The translations under genes were made by a program, and so were the position numbers. Shown piece by piece: positions 24,844-38,600 of a stretch of DNA of 64,000 nucleotides (positions are counted from its first letter, which is position 1; every line of letters begins with the position of its first letter). The DNA lies in contig CM034548.1 in NCBI GenBank assembly GCA_020055645.1, positions 44,694,296-44,758,295 on the forward strand. Direction: 5' to 3'. The notes under the pieces are model-generated. The model did not search any database. It was given only the letters and a program-made list of their open reading frames with translations, and had not been told where the DNA came from. This stretch comes from Tomocerus qinae (taxonomy: Eukaryota > Arthropoda > Collembola > Entomobryomorpha > Tomoceridae).

Positions 24844-27808
24844 CGACAGGGTTCTGGGGTTTTTCGGGGAATTAGGTAAATATCAATGTACGCTGACTCT
24901 GTGTACTTTTGTATGTATGTACTGGTAGTAGTAATTTAGATAGTCATCGTCATACTTTACTATATTAAGTATATTATGTACCATTTTATATCGTACGAAG
25001 GTAGGTTAGGTTCTCTATGCATTTTTCTTTCAATCTTCTACTCTTCATTTCAAATTATTTTCGGCTGAGCATAAGAGTCAAAAATTCAAGATGAATATCA
25101 GATCATCTTTTATTAAGGATTCGTCTTGTATTTCGTTGTAAGAGAGCTAGACTGGGGTCTTATTACTTTAGATTCAAGGCCCTACAAAATTATTAGTAGT
25201 GAAGGGTAGGTATTGCATGATTATATAGGTAGATCTTGTCCAGGAAGGTTTCTCACTTTTGTGCATAGATAAGTAGGTAAATGAGCACTGCCAATACGAT
25301 TGCCTACCCTACATAAATGTCAAGGCTAGGATTTCATACAAAGGCTTTCTAAGTCGAATGAAAAGGCTTTTTGGTACAGTAAACAAATCTTATGATTGGT
25401 TGGACTCCCTGGATCAATTCGTTGACCTGCTTTATCTCTATTGCATAGTAATTTTATTATTACGGTAGTTAGTATCGTAATAAAGAGAAGAGAGTCAGCG
25501 CAGACGACAAAAAATAATAATAATGCAGAATTTTTAAACATGGCTATGCCTTTCAAAAAAAGCTAAAGTGTCATGCTTCCTCCAAATTTGTTGTTAAATA
25601 CATTGCATTTCCTTTTGAGAGTAAGATATATAATTTATAAATATAATTTTAAAAATGACGCTAGTATGCATCATCAGATGGGATTGCAAAATTATCTCGT
25701 TGAGTGAAACGGAATAATAATAAATAGGAGGTACATGTAAGACACTGTATAATCATAGTCTTGATCACTATTAAAGGGGATTTAAACGTAAGAAAAAATA
25801 TATTTGTCTCGTCTGCGCTAACACCCTGAAGTATGTAACTATAATTAGGTACACATTGCACTTTTTAATTTACACATGTCTGTAACAGCATTCAGTGATA
25901 ATACAATACGGTGTTACTTTATACCGAATGAGGCATACATATACTTTCAAGTAACTATGTATATTTGATGTATTTATTATGTAACTTGGTTTTTATAACG
26001 AGATTATTTCCTTTCCCAACTGCATTCCAATTGAATAATTTTGTCTGTATTTTTAAATGGTCTACTTGTAATTATCTGTACGGATATATGCATTTTTGGT
26101 TATTTGTAAGACATCAGTGGATTTTTAATTCTCTATGAAATATTATTTCCGGTCTAATTTTCTAATTTAGTTCGTATTATGTATGGTTAGTCGATTCTGG
26201 GAGTTTGTATTGATTGACTGTACATACAGATGGACACTACTCTAATAGCGTAATATAATATCATTAGTAGAATTTGTATTATTGCGTATTAATTATAATT
26301 TGACTGTATTAGCATCCAGCTTTGAGACAATTTATTTTGTATGTAGTAGGGATGGGAATATTTACGGCTCACAATCAGATAGAGAATTGCATTTGTTAAG
26401 ATACTAGAGAGTGAGAGAGGATTAGCCAACAACAACAAGGGATTGTATTAAATATTATTTATTTGCATAATAACCATCTCTATTCGGCTGTGGCTGTAAG
26501 TATTCGCGTTTGAGTGTGTCGTTGAAGTGAAGAGGTGAAGGACGTCCAAGTTGTATTCTGTAGTACACCAACAAACAGCTTTAAATATTAATAGTAGTTA
26601 GTAGTAGGTATAGTGTTTACTGTATGATATAGTAATGAGTACTCATTCATAGAAGGTAGTAAATTTAGACAGACAAAGTCGCTTGGATTGGCTTACATAT
26701 TACATCATTGCATTCAACGATTGAAATAGAAAAGGCGAAAATGTCCTTTGTTCGAGTGGTCGAGTCCGACTGAGTTTGACCGGATGAGTAAATGATATGT
26801 GAACAGAATGCTTTTTTCATTTCGGAAAAGGCAGTGAGGTTGGAAATGAAGTTATTGAGCCCTCGAAAGGAGAGATTTACATAGATAGTTATATATAGTA
26901 TCTTATGTCGTACAGATTGCATTGCACCAATGTAGAGCACAGTGCAGCAGTACACATAGTATGATTATAATAATATATTAATTCAGTATCAGTATTTTTT
27001 AAGTACCTACCTAGTATGTATTTCTCTAAATTAAGTAATTGTATCAGTACCTATAGTTTAATTAATTGTATAGTAATGTTAGTAGGTAGAACACTTTCAC
27101 TGGACCGAATGAGAAGGATGCATGCTAGTACAAGTTCTTATACATGTGTTTTATCAAGGGACATTCAGCACAACATTCTTTACAATAGAACCCCATCCCG
27201 AAATACTCAAATCCTTCTGCACTTGCTAATGGTTCGTTCAATGGTACAATGTACCTACAATTACTACTATTGCAAATTGCTATAGAGTAGCATGGATAAA
27301 AGAGCTACATGGTTTGTATTATATCCCTATTTCATCATTTTTATCCATTCCTGAATAATTTCAGTGAAATAGTATGTGAAAGTCATTTTTGAACTTTAGG
27401 ACGCCTTTATTTTCATAATAACAAATAAATCACTAGTTGCTCTGAGAAGTCTTTTGGCGACCAACATTTTTGATAATCCAGCCATTTAACAAATGCAGAA
27501 AGATCTCAATCCTCGCGAATGGGAATCCAGCATAAAAAAGATGTCTAGAATCTCCCCTCATAGTATTATGTATGTAGTATGTATATGTACATATTCGCAA
27601 TGTATTAGCTAACATAGGTGATTTGACTGACCTATTAGACTTAACATCATGTGAAACGAGTACACACAGCATTTGTCTACTTTTACCTTGGTTATATTTA
27701 TCTTAGTATTCTGTATTTGTATGTCAGATTTTCAGAAGTAATTACGGTATGCGAGGAGGATGATAGCTATACGTTACAGTTAGTATTGGAGTAGTAGTAT
27801 ATTAAGTA

Positions 27809-28715
27809 CAGGGTATGACACCCCCATGGCCACCACATAAATCTCAAACACCAGAAGTAGAACAATCAACCGATTAGCACAATTCGAAAGACTCTTCAAT
27901 GTTACAGTGATAATTGAGGCTTACTCACGATCAACTGACACTAAAAACTTCTAAATTTTATGGAAAATGAAAAATGAAGATTTCTCGCCAATTGTCCATT
28001 TCACAGCCCCGAAAGTGACGCATGACAGAGCCAAGTTTGGGAAAAACGATTAAAAAACCATCGAAAATTAAACTAGGGAGGTTTAGTGAATATAAATTGA
28101 GGTAAGCATAAAAATTTCCAAAAATGGTAAGTTTCGAAATTTTATATCCAAAATTTTTCTGAAATTTTCCAGGCCGCAAAAGAGTTATTTTCAAACAAAG
28201 ATTTAGGATCTTTTGCTAGAATCCTTTTGGCAATTTTTTGTCAATTTTCACTTGAATTGGAAGTGGTAAATTTTAATAAGGCAGGTATTTTAATTGACAA
28301 AGATTTTCTGACTTAAATAGAACTTTGTTGTCAGGGGATTCTCAAAAGATGTAAAAGTGCCATTTCAATATAAACTTTTAGCCAGGAAATTTTCAGATAT
28401 TTGAGACAGATTAATTTTTTTCCCTTTTGATAATTTTTCTGTACCCTAAACAATATATTTAAAATTCACCTAACTTCCTAAGTTTTAACTACCGACACTC
28501 TATGGACACTTGCCTGTGCCATTTTCGGTTGATTCTGTGTCACTCATGACGAAAGTTAGGAAAAACTTATCTTTTTAATATCAATGATTCTTAGACAATC
28601 CACTTGCTAAATTGCCCACTTTTCTTATCGATGTAAGATGAGACAGTATTTGGAATTGTGTTTCTGCCTTTGGTGTGGTGAGATATGGGTGGTGACATTG
28701 GTGTGTGGCACCCTG
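27809..28715. mobile_element. 907-bp TIR element, TA-flanked, nonautonomous
   Basis: The left end begins CAGGGTATGACACCCCCATG and the right end in reverse complement begins CAGGGTGCCACACACCAATG; similarity continues for about 50 bases. TA lies directly outside both ends (27807-27808 and 28716-28717), as for Tc1/mariner-type insertion. No transposase frame is visible inside. It lies just beyond the 3' end of RIM-BP. Confidence 0.75.
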
Positions 28716-29117
28716 TAGTATGTAGTAGTAAGTATGTAACTACTCACTGATATTCCGCCGGCTGCTCATTAACCGCCACCACAAAAACTGTTTTATCTTT
28801 GACTAATGTCTTTTCACTACAGATACTCTTCCCGTTTTAGTATTTAGTTGGCTGATTGTTTTGTAGTAGTCGACTCGAGAGGACTGTTGCGGTGAGATGG
28901 TCGCAGATAATCTTCAGTGTACGTGGATGACCATATATATAGGGGTAGCTGAGGTATGAGGAGGTAGGGTAGTAGTAGAAGTCTATAGAGGAGAAAGTGG
29001 CAGCCGGCCAGAAAGTGACTTAGGTATATAGGCAAGGAAAGGCAAACAAGGCCAAAAAAGGCTAGGTCCGGCCAAGACCCAGCCCGACCAGGCCGAAAGA
29101 TTATTTGTGTCACTCAC

Positions 29118-29633
29118 TCAAGTACCCCCAAAACCAAATCTCTTGAATATGAGATCCTTCCCTTTGGAAAGAATTGAGTCGCCCTCGCCCTCTCCACCTC
29201 CTCCGATGGCGCTATGAGTAAAATCGCTGAATTTTTGCATGAGGTTTCCAGGAGCTTCTGTGAGGACTCCAGGTAATTTGCTAGTTAGAGGATTGGCACT
29301 TATTCCCGCTGTTCCGTCGGCAGTGGTTGTCGTCGTCGTCACGGTTGTCTTTAAAACGGGATTGGGAGCTCCGGAGGGGGCGGAGTTTGGCTCTCCTGGC
29401 AAAGGCTCCGTCGTAGGACTGAACTCAGGCACAACTGCAGGAACTCCGCGGACATTCCGCTTAACTGAAGCATCGGAGGGGAGACCACTCGAGTCGAGAG
29501 GTCCTTGGGAGCCGGGGGGTCCTTGAGGAAGTCCTCCTCCAGGAGGACGTCGTCCGTCTCCACGTCCGAGAGGCGCAGCCCCACCACCTCTACCACCTCT
29601 CCGACCCGCTGACCCGTCGAAGTGGTTCCTCAA
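29118..29633 (-). CDS. Rbp: RIM-BP terminal exon
   Basis: After TTCTTACAG, phase 0, 171 residues and a TGA at 29118-29120. It encodes a Gly/Arg/Pro-rich stretch, a Thr run ([12 protein letters not shown]), then [16 protein letters not shown] and [19 protein letters not shown], the C-terminal tail expected of arthropod RIM-BP. A second frame is also open for 81 codons in this exon but lacks the tail, so I treat it as a shadow. Confidence 0.92.
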   Translation of the reverse strand: MRNHFDGSAGRRGGRGGGAAPLGRGDGRRPPGGGLPQGPPGSQGPLDSSGLPSDASVKRNVRGVPAVVPEFSPTTEPLPGEPNSAPSGAPNPVLKTTVTTTTTTADGTAGISANPLTSKLPGVLTEAPGNLMQKFSDFTHSAIGGGGEGEGDSILSKGKDLIFKRFGFGGT

Positions 29634-32600
29634 CTGTAAGAACATTGAAAGAAGATGAGGAATTGGCATGCGTCTCCCCAAAAACATCCCCAGCTGGCAA
29701 TTTTGTGCCTTAACAACTTAATATCAATCAACCAATCAATCAAGTCAACTCAACTCATTTCATCAATCAATCAATCAATCATAAGAACGTACGTAACTTA
29801 AGTAAATAATATTCGATTCAAGTAATGAACATCCTAACGAAACGAAAGAGGCTACAACAGAATGTCTATGACTATGGCCTAATAGTTAGTGTAAGTAATA
29901 ATAATAAAGATAATAATAAAGACAATAATAATTGTAAGTAACGTGGTGAGACAATCGGCAATCCGAGTGGGCTCTAGTAGCTAAATATCAACTAAATAAT
30001 TCACTATTTAATTATAAGTAATGGTAATTAAATAGTAAGTAAGTAACGATAACGACTAATAATAATATGTGACAAGTAATAGTCAAGTAAGTACATAAAC
30101 TGACAATAAATAGAACGTGTAAGTAATTAGAGTAACGAACGAACGAGACTGAGACAGACATAGATTACATAATATACAATACGAATATATACTTATATAT
30201 GTATGTATATATAGATAGTTGAGATAATAGAAATCTAATGTATGTAACAATAACAAACGTTCTGGTCAACAAAGTAGAGAAGAACAAACAGGTAGTAAGT
30301 AAGTAAGTAAAGGGTGATTAAGAAACAAGGTGATGGCTCAAGTGAGGCGGAACAATGAAAGCTATGCGTGAACAAAAGCCAAGTGAGGAGCCTTTCTCAG
30401 GGGAGGGTGGGTGGGGAGGAACAAACCGAAAGAGTCAAGTCAAGGGCTAAGATCTAAGTGCGCTCCAAAGCAGCTATTCAAAATGGGAAGCGTTTGTGGA
30501 AAGAGTTTCAACTTACCTCCGAGTGATCGAGAGGATAAGAGGCGTCTAGATTAGCAGCGGCGTACAGAGAGAGAGTCATAAAAAAGACAGAATTTGTTCA
30601 GAGGAGCACAACATCAATCAGGGGTCAGTGCAATGAACAAGCCATGAGATTAGAGAGTCTCTAGAGGATCGCAGTGCTTCCTGAGTCGCCCAACTGACGG
30701 CGAAAAAGACGAAGCACACCGCATGAGACATCGAAGGCACACCGAGAGAGAGAAACAGGTGAAAGGACACATCCACACTTTCGACTTTGCGACGGCAGCG
30801 AGAGGCCATACGGCCCTGCCCTGCCCCACTTTTACTTCCGACAGTCCTTCTTTCTGACTTAGTAATACGTTCCTGGGTTTGTTCGTTCATGGGTGGGTGG
30901 TTGAGTAAATACATAATATAGTAAGTGGTTCGTGGACAGATAAGTAAGTGGGTGGGTCGGTGGTAGTGGGCGGGAAGGTACATAAATACCTAGTACATGT
31001 TCTACTAACAGGGTAAGCACCCAAAGCACCCCCCACCCCATCATAGGTAAAGTATAACCGACTTACATTCGGAGTTCGACATCACAATCAACTTCTAAGG
31101 CTGTAGGATTCCGACAATGAACGAATTGGTGCATTGAAAACATAATTTTGACGGGTGTCAGCATTCAATTCTAAAAATCTCGAAAATTTTAATTTTTTGA
31201 GTTTTTGGAGCGTATCTGCGGAAATTAAGGTTTCAATATTCCAATTCATTCGTTACTTGGGGAATCATGAATCAACACATTTACTATACAGTTTGAATAA
31301 GTTGATTGAGCTGTTTTAGATTTTCAATAGTACTTACAATGAATACTTTACATTGTAACTTAAATTTGCATCAGTCAAACAGCAATAAGAAACATTTAAA
31401 TACAGAGATGTCAAATCCGATTTTGTAAATACTTTCCCTTGCATATAAATAAATAACACTCAGACTAACACTCACTAATCTTTATGCAATCAAAATATAA
31501 TTTTTACTTAAACAATTTTCAGGTAATGCTACCAGTCAGATACCCCAGTCAAATTTTCTGTTTAATTCCAATAGCCAGGTATCAGAAATTATCGAATTTG
31601 TCTACAGAAATCCTAACTTTCGGAGAATGTAGCTAAACGCTCTGAAAATATAAAAATTAACCCATCTGCTGACAAATTTATATTTTCTTTTCGGGAGTAG
31701 AAAAAGAAGCAATTCTAAATACCCGGGTAAATTTGGTGTTTAAGGTTTCGGTCAAATTTCTGAAAGTTAAGATTTCTGCTGATGAATTGGCGATGCACCC
31801 GAGAAAACATGACTGTGGTATCTGACTACGAACATTCGAACATCATCTCACAGGGTTTTCACGTTAGTGGATAAAAACTGCAGAGTATCCTTAAATTTAT
31901 TTGGTGCACGGACAACGATCAAAAGTCAATAGATATAGCGTTTTCACTTTCTTTTATATACCTGCAATATTTTGTTCGAAAGGATTAAAATTCTGTTGGA
32001 AGTCCTGGTGAAAGTTGGGTGAAAGTTTTATGCAACAGATTTTTGGATCACTCTGCATTATTTATGTATTTGAGGGATTTGGAATGTCGATGAAAAGCCC
32101 AGTCTAGATAAACAATAGTTAAGTATAAAAAGAATTGTAAAATGATACGTAGAGAGGTCAGCAAAAGACATTGAAATGGGGAGTAGAGGGTAATAAAGAA
32201 ATAATGGGCACCCCAATGGGAGGGCACTTTTGAGGCTTGCCCTGTTTAGTTACTTAGAGGTATACGAATGGAGTAGGGATTTTGCAGTAACTTTTATTAT
32301 TTTGCTGATGGGTACAGTAAGTAGGTACACTACAGGAACTAATAATAATAATCTACAACTAAGTAGTAGTAAGTAATAAAAAGAGAATAGGGAACACTAA
32401 AGGGATCTATCTGCTAATAGTTACAAAGTTAAGTATCTGTAAAAATAAACTAAGTGGGTGGGTAGTAATAATCACAAGAGAAGGCCAAATCAAAATCTAT
32501 TAGAGAGTACTAGACATATAAGTAATGTAAATGTTAGTATCACCAGATTGAGGTAAGTACTTACTAAAGTCAAATGTTAAAAATGAAAGGGGTAGCAAGT

Positions 32601-35600
32601 CTTGCTTCAACGGTAGTAAATACTGAGAAATCATTTCAAAACGAAAATAAATTACTGGGTACAGTAACATGTTGTATATACAGGGTAATTTTTAAATTAT
32701 TGAACATTTTAAGCACATTTAAATTCAGTTTTGCAAATTATATTAGCTAGGTAGGTACTATAGAACGCTCAACGGTGGAAAAATGTTTAGCCTACATAAA
32801 TAGTAAATCTACAGTATTATGACTACATACATAATGATTGGGAGAATATACAAGGGACTTAGTAATGCCGTTCAAAAACCTTCATTAACTTAAAAATCAC
32901 CCAGTACATATATGCATATACCTGCTGAGAGCACATATACACAAACACAGAAAAGGGTCTTTATACAGGGACTACTTATATGTATAAAGAGTACACTTAA
33001 GTAGTAGTAGTGTGATAGATAGGGCTATAGAGGGTGAAGGGTTGTATGGCTCAGTTAGTCAGAATCTTTCCGGTCTCAACAATCAATCCACAATCAATGA
33101 ATCAAAGAATCGTCCTTAATGAGGAAAGCCTACAGCACTGCGACTCCATACCTATTGCCCAACTAACAGAGACATAAGAGCCAGGCATACCTTTTCTCCC
33201 GCCCCTCCCATCTCTCATGTGCTGAGGAGGAGCATGTCCAGGGGCACCGTCCCGCGGCGGGGGTGGCGGTCCTCGGGCACCCGCCCCAGGCGTTCGCCGA
33301 TGTTCAGGTGGCCCCAAGTGTGGCGGCAGGGGTCGGCGTCCGCCCCGCCCTCCACTCTCGTAGTCCGCCGGGGCTTCGGTCAGAAAGTTGGACGGCACCA
33401 GTCCTCGAATCCCATTCAACTCACCCAAGAAGAAGCCATCGTCATCCATGTCCCCGTACACATAAATTATATCACCCGTTTGGAAGGACAACTCCACCTG
33501 CAAACCAACACAACTTTACTCCTCCTTCCTTCCCGCACAACCTCATCCCGTAGTACCAACCATTTTGATAAACATTATAATAATACACATCGATCCTACT
33601 ACACATTGCTACACAGCGATCTAATCAAGTCACCTCTGAGTCCACATTCGGAGACAGTTCCTGTGGGTCGTAGTCGTACAGGGCCACCATCTTCTTCACT
33701 GGCATGTTCGCGTAGATATCTCCCCAACGGTCTCTGCCCATCGCCCGTCGTTCCCGCCCGCTCACCAATGGCTCCCCACTCTCCTGAAAAGTAGTCAATT
33801 TGATCATATTGAATACTGTAGAATGTCCTCATTCAAATAGTTTCCATCTCCTCATTATGTAGTATCGGTATGTATCATAATGCAATGATCAAGTACGCAG
33901 GGTGGTCACTAATAAAATTCTTCCTTCCACAGCCCTAAGTTATTTGATTCAATACAAATTATTGATTTCATTTCAAATATTTGATTTCAAATCTAATATC
34001 AAATAAAGTTTTGGCAAAAATGTAATGCATCGTATAAAATTATTTGTACTAAGTTAAAGTTTTGGCAAACCTAATTATTTGATCATTTAAGTCCAATTAT
34101 TTGATTTCAATTTCGAAAGTAAATAAATAAAGTTTAGACAGAAATTAATAATCTGGATAGATTCCGAAAAACTTAAAATTGTATTACTATATGCTTTCGA
34201 AATCCTGTTCGCACAAAGTTCTCACACCCCTGTAAAGTAGTTACATTGGTATGATGTAACTAGTGCGCATATTGTTTGAGCTGTGGAGGGCGAATCATTG
34301 TTTTTTGATGACTCAGTGAATAGAAACATGGGTACGCATTAAGTTGTTACTCCGATTAGTAGAAAGAAGGAGGAGGTTATCCAAATGGCTATGAAATTGG
34401 TCTCTGATCTGATGTCTATGGTATATTATGAATCATGTTTGAGGAATCTAATCAAGATTAAGTCCAAAAAAGGTGCAAATACAATGTTGAGCCAAAGATT
34501 ACAAAAAGGGTTGGTAATATGTCTACACCGTTACATATAATATTATACCACACAACAGGTATACTACTTATTTTATCATAATAACACCCTTCGTGCACTG
34601 CATTATTTATAGCATTATTGTCCAACAAGTGTACATACTAGATGTGTTCACTATAAAAACCTATTCCCAATTTACAGCTTTTATAATGGAAGGTATTGCC
34701 AAACGTTACTTAGTGTTTCACTTTATTAAAGTAAAGTGATAAAAATCTGCTTGAATGCTGGCATCGACGAGAAGTGGAGATGAAAGGGTACTTTTTCTGA
34801 AAATGGTTTAAAAACTGCAAGTTCATAAGTATTTATAGAGGATAGCTGTATAAAAAGCGTGGTCGAGACAGCCACTTAAGATGTAGTATGGTAAAGTTTT
34901 GGCCTAAAAAGTTACTTTAGGAAGTCTATAATAAATGATAATAATGAAGTTCTATACATTTGTATCTGTATTCCGTGCCGTTTCCACTATCACTCACTCC
35001 ATAACATAATAACATGCCTTATGTTAACAATAAAAAGTTACAATACTTCATATAGAAACTTCATACATATGGAAACTATGATACTGAAAATCAGGTCAAT
35101 TTGATCTTTTACGTCCACTTTAATGTCATTCTGGTTAAAAATCAACATTTCAAGGCAAATATTTCTTTATTTTTCTCGATTTCAGGGAGGGGGGCAAGTG
35201 CCCAGTACCTCCACTGGTTGCGACCCTGGATACAGGTGTACGAATATCATTACCAGTTAAATACCCCTAGTTCTGCATTAATTTTTTATTTTGAAAGACT
35301 TAGGCACCAACATTTGGTTAATTTCGAAAGGAAAATGGCAGTACAAAGGAGGTTAGAGATTAATAAATTAGAAAAGATAGGTGCTATCCTACGCGGGTAG
35401 TATAAGAACTTTTCAAAATTAAAATTGAAGGGGTGTTTCAAGTTTCAAATTAAAACCTTAAGTATTTGAATAGGAAGTGTAACAATTATGTGATTAGTAA
35501 AGTGAAATTATGCCAATGAAACGTGTTCTTTACAAGCGCTGTTACTACTCCTCGGTTGGAAGTTGTTAGATGCAGAAGATCACCACAGATGATCAGGAAG

Positions 35601-38600
35601 TGAGTGAGGGAGGAAGAAGGGCGAGTGAGTGAAGGAGAACACGGAACCGGAATGCAAGATTCAGGGAAAGTGTTTATAAAAGTGCCGAGTTTGTCATTGT
35701 GGGAGTTTTGCAGTGAGTGACTGTGACTGGTTGACAGTTTGGCAGTCAGTGCTTTCATTATTGAGACTTACATTGATGAGCTCTTGTGCAACACGCTCGT
35801 CGTCCGTTTGAACTTCAGAGACCATATTACAAGGAACGAATCCGCGACGACCAGCAGCTTCTCCCCAGTAAAATCCATCTGCATCTTTCTCTCCATAGAT
35901 CTGGACGTACATACAAATGAGAGAGGAGGCTTTAAAGAAATTCCGTAAGACAGAAACACAGAGACTGCTCTTCTTATCTACCGACTGAACACCATCTCCG
36001 ACTCTCCATAACATGCATAAAAAATGACTCCCAATTAAATAGAACAGAGACAGACGACTGAAAATAGTGGCTCACTCACTGACTGTGTAATGTTTAGCTC
36101 AGCCTCAGACTGAGACAGACAGACAGACAGATCATTACTACTACTATCTCTACTCCCTGTACTTAATATTATTATAGAATTATAGCAAGTAGTACAGATA
36201 AATAGTAGTAGTACAGTACCAGTTGGCCACTCTCCTCTTAGCACACTTATAAATAATACACTGTGTATGCATGTTACGGTTTCTAATGAAAGTCGGGTTG
36301 TTTTAAAACACACCAGTTTGTGACAAAACTCATATTCCTCAACCTTTGCTTCCAAAGTTCCTAAAAACAATGAAACCAAATACTGATATAGAATTCGATT
36401 GGCAGAATTTCGTATTTAATGAAGCACGATGCATTATATTAGAATTACTTGAATATCATATTTTAGGGGATTGTATGGTTAAAAATAAATATATCATTAA
36501 ATTTATAATGTTTAAAACATTTATGCTGCATGTTGAATGCATCGGTGTTTTATACTGGGCAACATTTAAGAAATGATACCTTATGATATGCATTTTAAAA
36601 TTATCGATTTTATTACAAACCGGTGTGTTTTAAAACGAACCGAGTTTCAATAGGAACTTAATATCCACAAAAAGGTAGTGTACTGTATACCCTGCATAGT
36701 ATTTACTTCGTAAACAGAAGTGTCGTCGCTGTAGCGAGTAAGTTGCGAAATACAGTGAGTAGTAGTACTAAGTACATAGTTGGTAAGCAAATCGAATAAA
36801 ATGTACATTTCTCTTTCACTTTACGCTCGAATCGTCCACAATTCTACAGATGGATGGATCTGATAGTGAAAGACGAAAGACAGAGACTCCCTCTTAGTAC
36901 GTGTTAACTGTGTATATTATTATGCTGAATACTACTAGATATTTATTTATATTGGAGGACAGAAGTGGTGAATCAGTCAAGTCATAAAGACATAATCAAA
37001 TCATCCTCCTTCAATATTTTACAAGTTTTATTTATTATGCAGCATGCATTTAGGGCTAGGGACTCACTTTAATCATTTGTCCCTCTCTAAATGGAAGTTC
37101 CTCTTCACAGGCATCGGGGTTCGGAGACATGGTCGGAGGGTCGTAGTCAAACAAGGCGACAAAGATCCTGTGCCGCACTTCGCGTGGTCCAGGTCTCGGC
37201 GGGCGCCCTCCTCCTCTGCCGTAGTAGTCTTCAGGCCCGGGGGGTTTTGATCTGAAATGGCCAGGAGGAGGTGGTTGGGAATGGTAGCCTCTGGCGGTTA
37301 CAGGCCGGTCTGGAGGAGGGACGTGTCTGCCTCGATCGGGAGGGGGGCCCCTCCCGCCGTAGTCTCTCGGATGGCCTAGTCTCCCACCATGACGATCTGC
37401 GTCTGAAGTTATTTCTGAAATATCAGTCGCCAGAGTTTGATTGCCGTAAGGGAGAGGTATGTTCCTCTTTGAGGACTTACCTATCGAGGGAATCCCCATG
37501 TGGTAGCTGCCCATCTCTCGATCACTAAAGCTCTCGTCACCCTCCATCATGAGACGACGTCGCGGAAGGCTGTTCTGATTCTGGATATTGTCAACCTTTA
37601 ATTACAAATATCATCTCATCTGTCATGTGCAGGGAAGGATAGGCCACGAATGCAAAACGAGTAGATACACACCAAATAGCTAATCAGCAACATACAGTGC
37701 CAATTTTGGATCTACTACACTCCATTATAATTGAAGCATCTACAAATCCATTTTCACTTTCAGGCAGTTTCCTTTTTCCATTACTTTACTGATCCGTTTT
37801 TGTTAGTAATCGAAAGCAGTTTGTCTCCCTATCTATTAAGTAGGATATTGTATATAGTGATGTATTGCTAGTTAGCAGTAATTAATTTCATTTCGCATCA
37901 TTTGACTACACAAACTTAAATTGCCCCATCATCTCTGATACTGCCTTCTTGGTATTTTAAGAATTTATTTTCTCATCAATTTTGGTCCAATTCAGTTTGG
38001 TTCGTCGTTAGCGTCAAGTTAGTAGTAGAGATTCGACAATTATTTAGCACTTAGAGAGATGTCAGAAAATTTCCTGTTTATAATTTTAGTAGATTTCGTC
38101 TTTAGTACTTCAATGGGGACATACTCTGCAAGTAGACGTTACTTTACACTATATACTCTATAACTCTACTTAAACTGCAAAATTAAATACTATTTTCGAT
38201 TGGATTTTACAGCGCTCTCCAACTTTGATTTTAGCTTGATCTCCATTCACTTAATATTCTCTCAAGAATATTTCTCTGCAAATGTCAAACAAACTACCGG
38301 GTTGGAAACCTTGTAGACATTTGCGAATTCTGTCCTTAGTCATTTCCGGTCTTTTGTGACAAACGATTCCACATCCGCCCCTACCTAATGTCCATGAAGT
38401 CGGTATTATTTGTCGTATGATATACTTAGACGGATATTTTATATACGTTTTCTTCGATATAAAATGTCCGATAAATTTGTTGTTGCCATTTAAATTTCTT
38501 AATACACATTGCTACTATTAGAATTACTATATAAACACATTTTCATATTCAATATTTACATTATTTTATGTATACCTTACAAAGGTATGTATAGATGTTG

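Larger units (their letters stand above)
18817..27808. other. Intergenic DNA between convergent genes
   Basis: About 9 kb of AT-rich DNA between the 3' ends of the membrane-protein gene and RIM-BP. It contains AC-rich low complexity near 21599-21645, an (AAC)n run at about 24820-24843 and an inverted repeat at 23641-23761. No open frame here has splice partners or a recognisable domain. Confidence 0.6.

Noticed and set aside
29239..29526. Plus-strand open frame of 95 codons opposite the last RIM-BP exon
   Set aside because: It is the antisense of a GC-rich Gly/Pro/Arg coding exon, where stop codons are rare on both strands; no domain or splice partner.
31150..31810. Possible third large TIR element (CGGGTG... 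at the left, CACCCG at the right)
   Set aside because: The arms agree only loosely and no target duplication is visible; not strong enough to annotate.
33219..33794. Plus-strand open frame of 191 codons
   Set aside because: It runs antisense across two RIM-BP exons and the intron between them; composition explains it and the minus-strand SH3-III assignment is certain.
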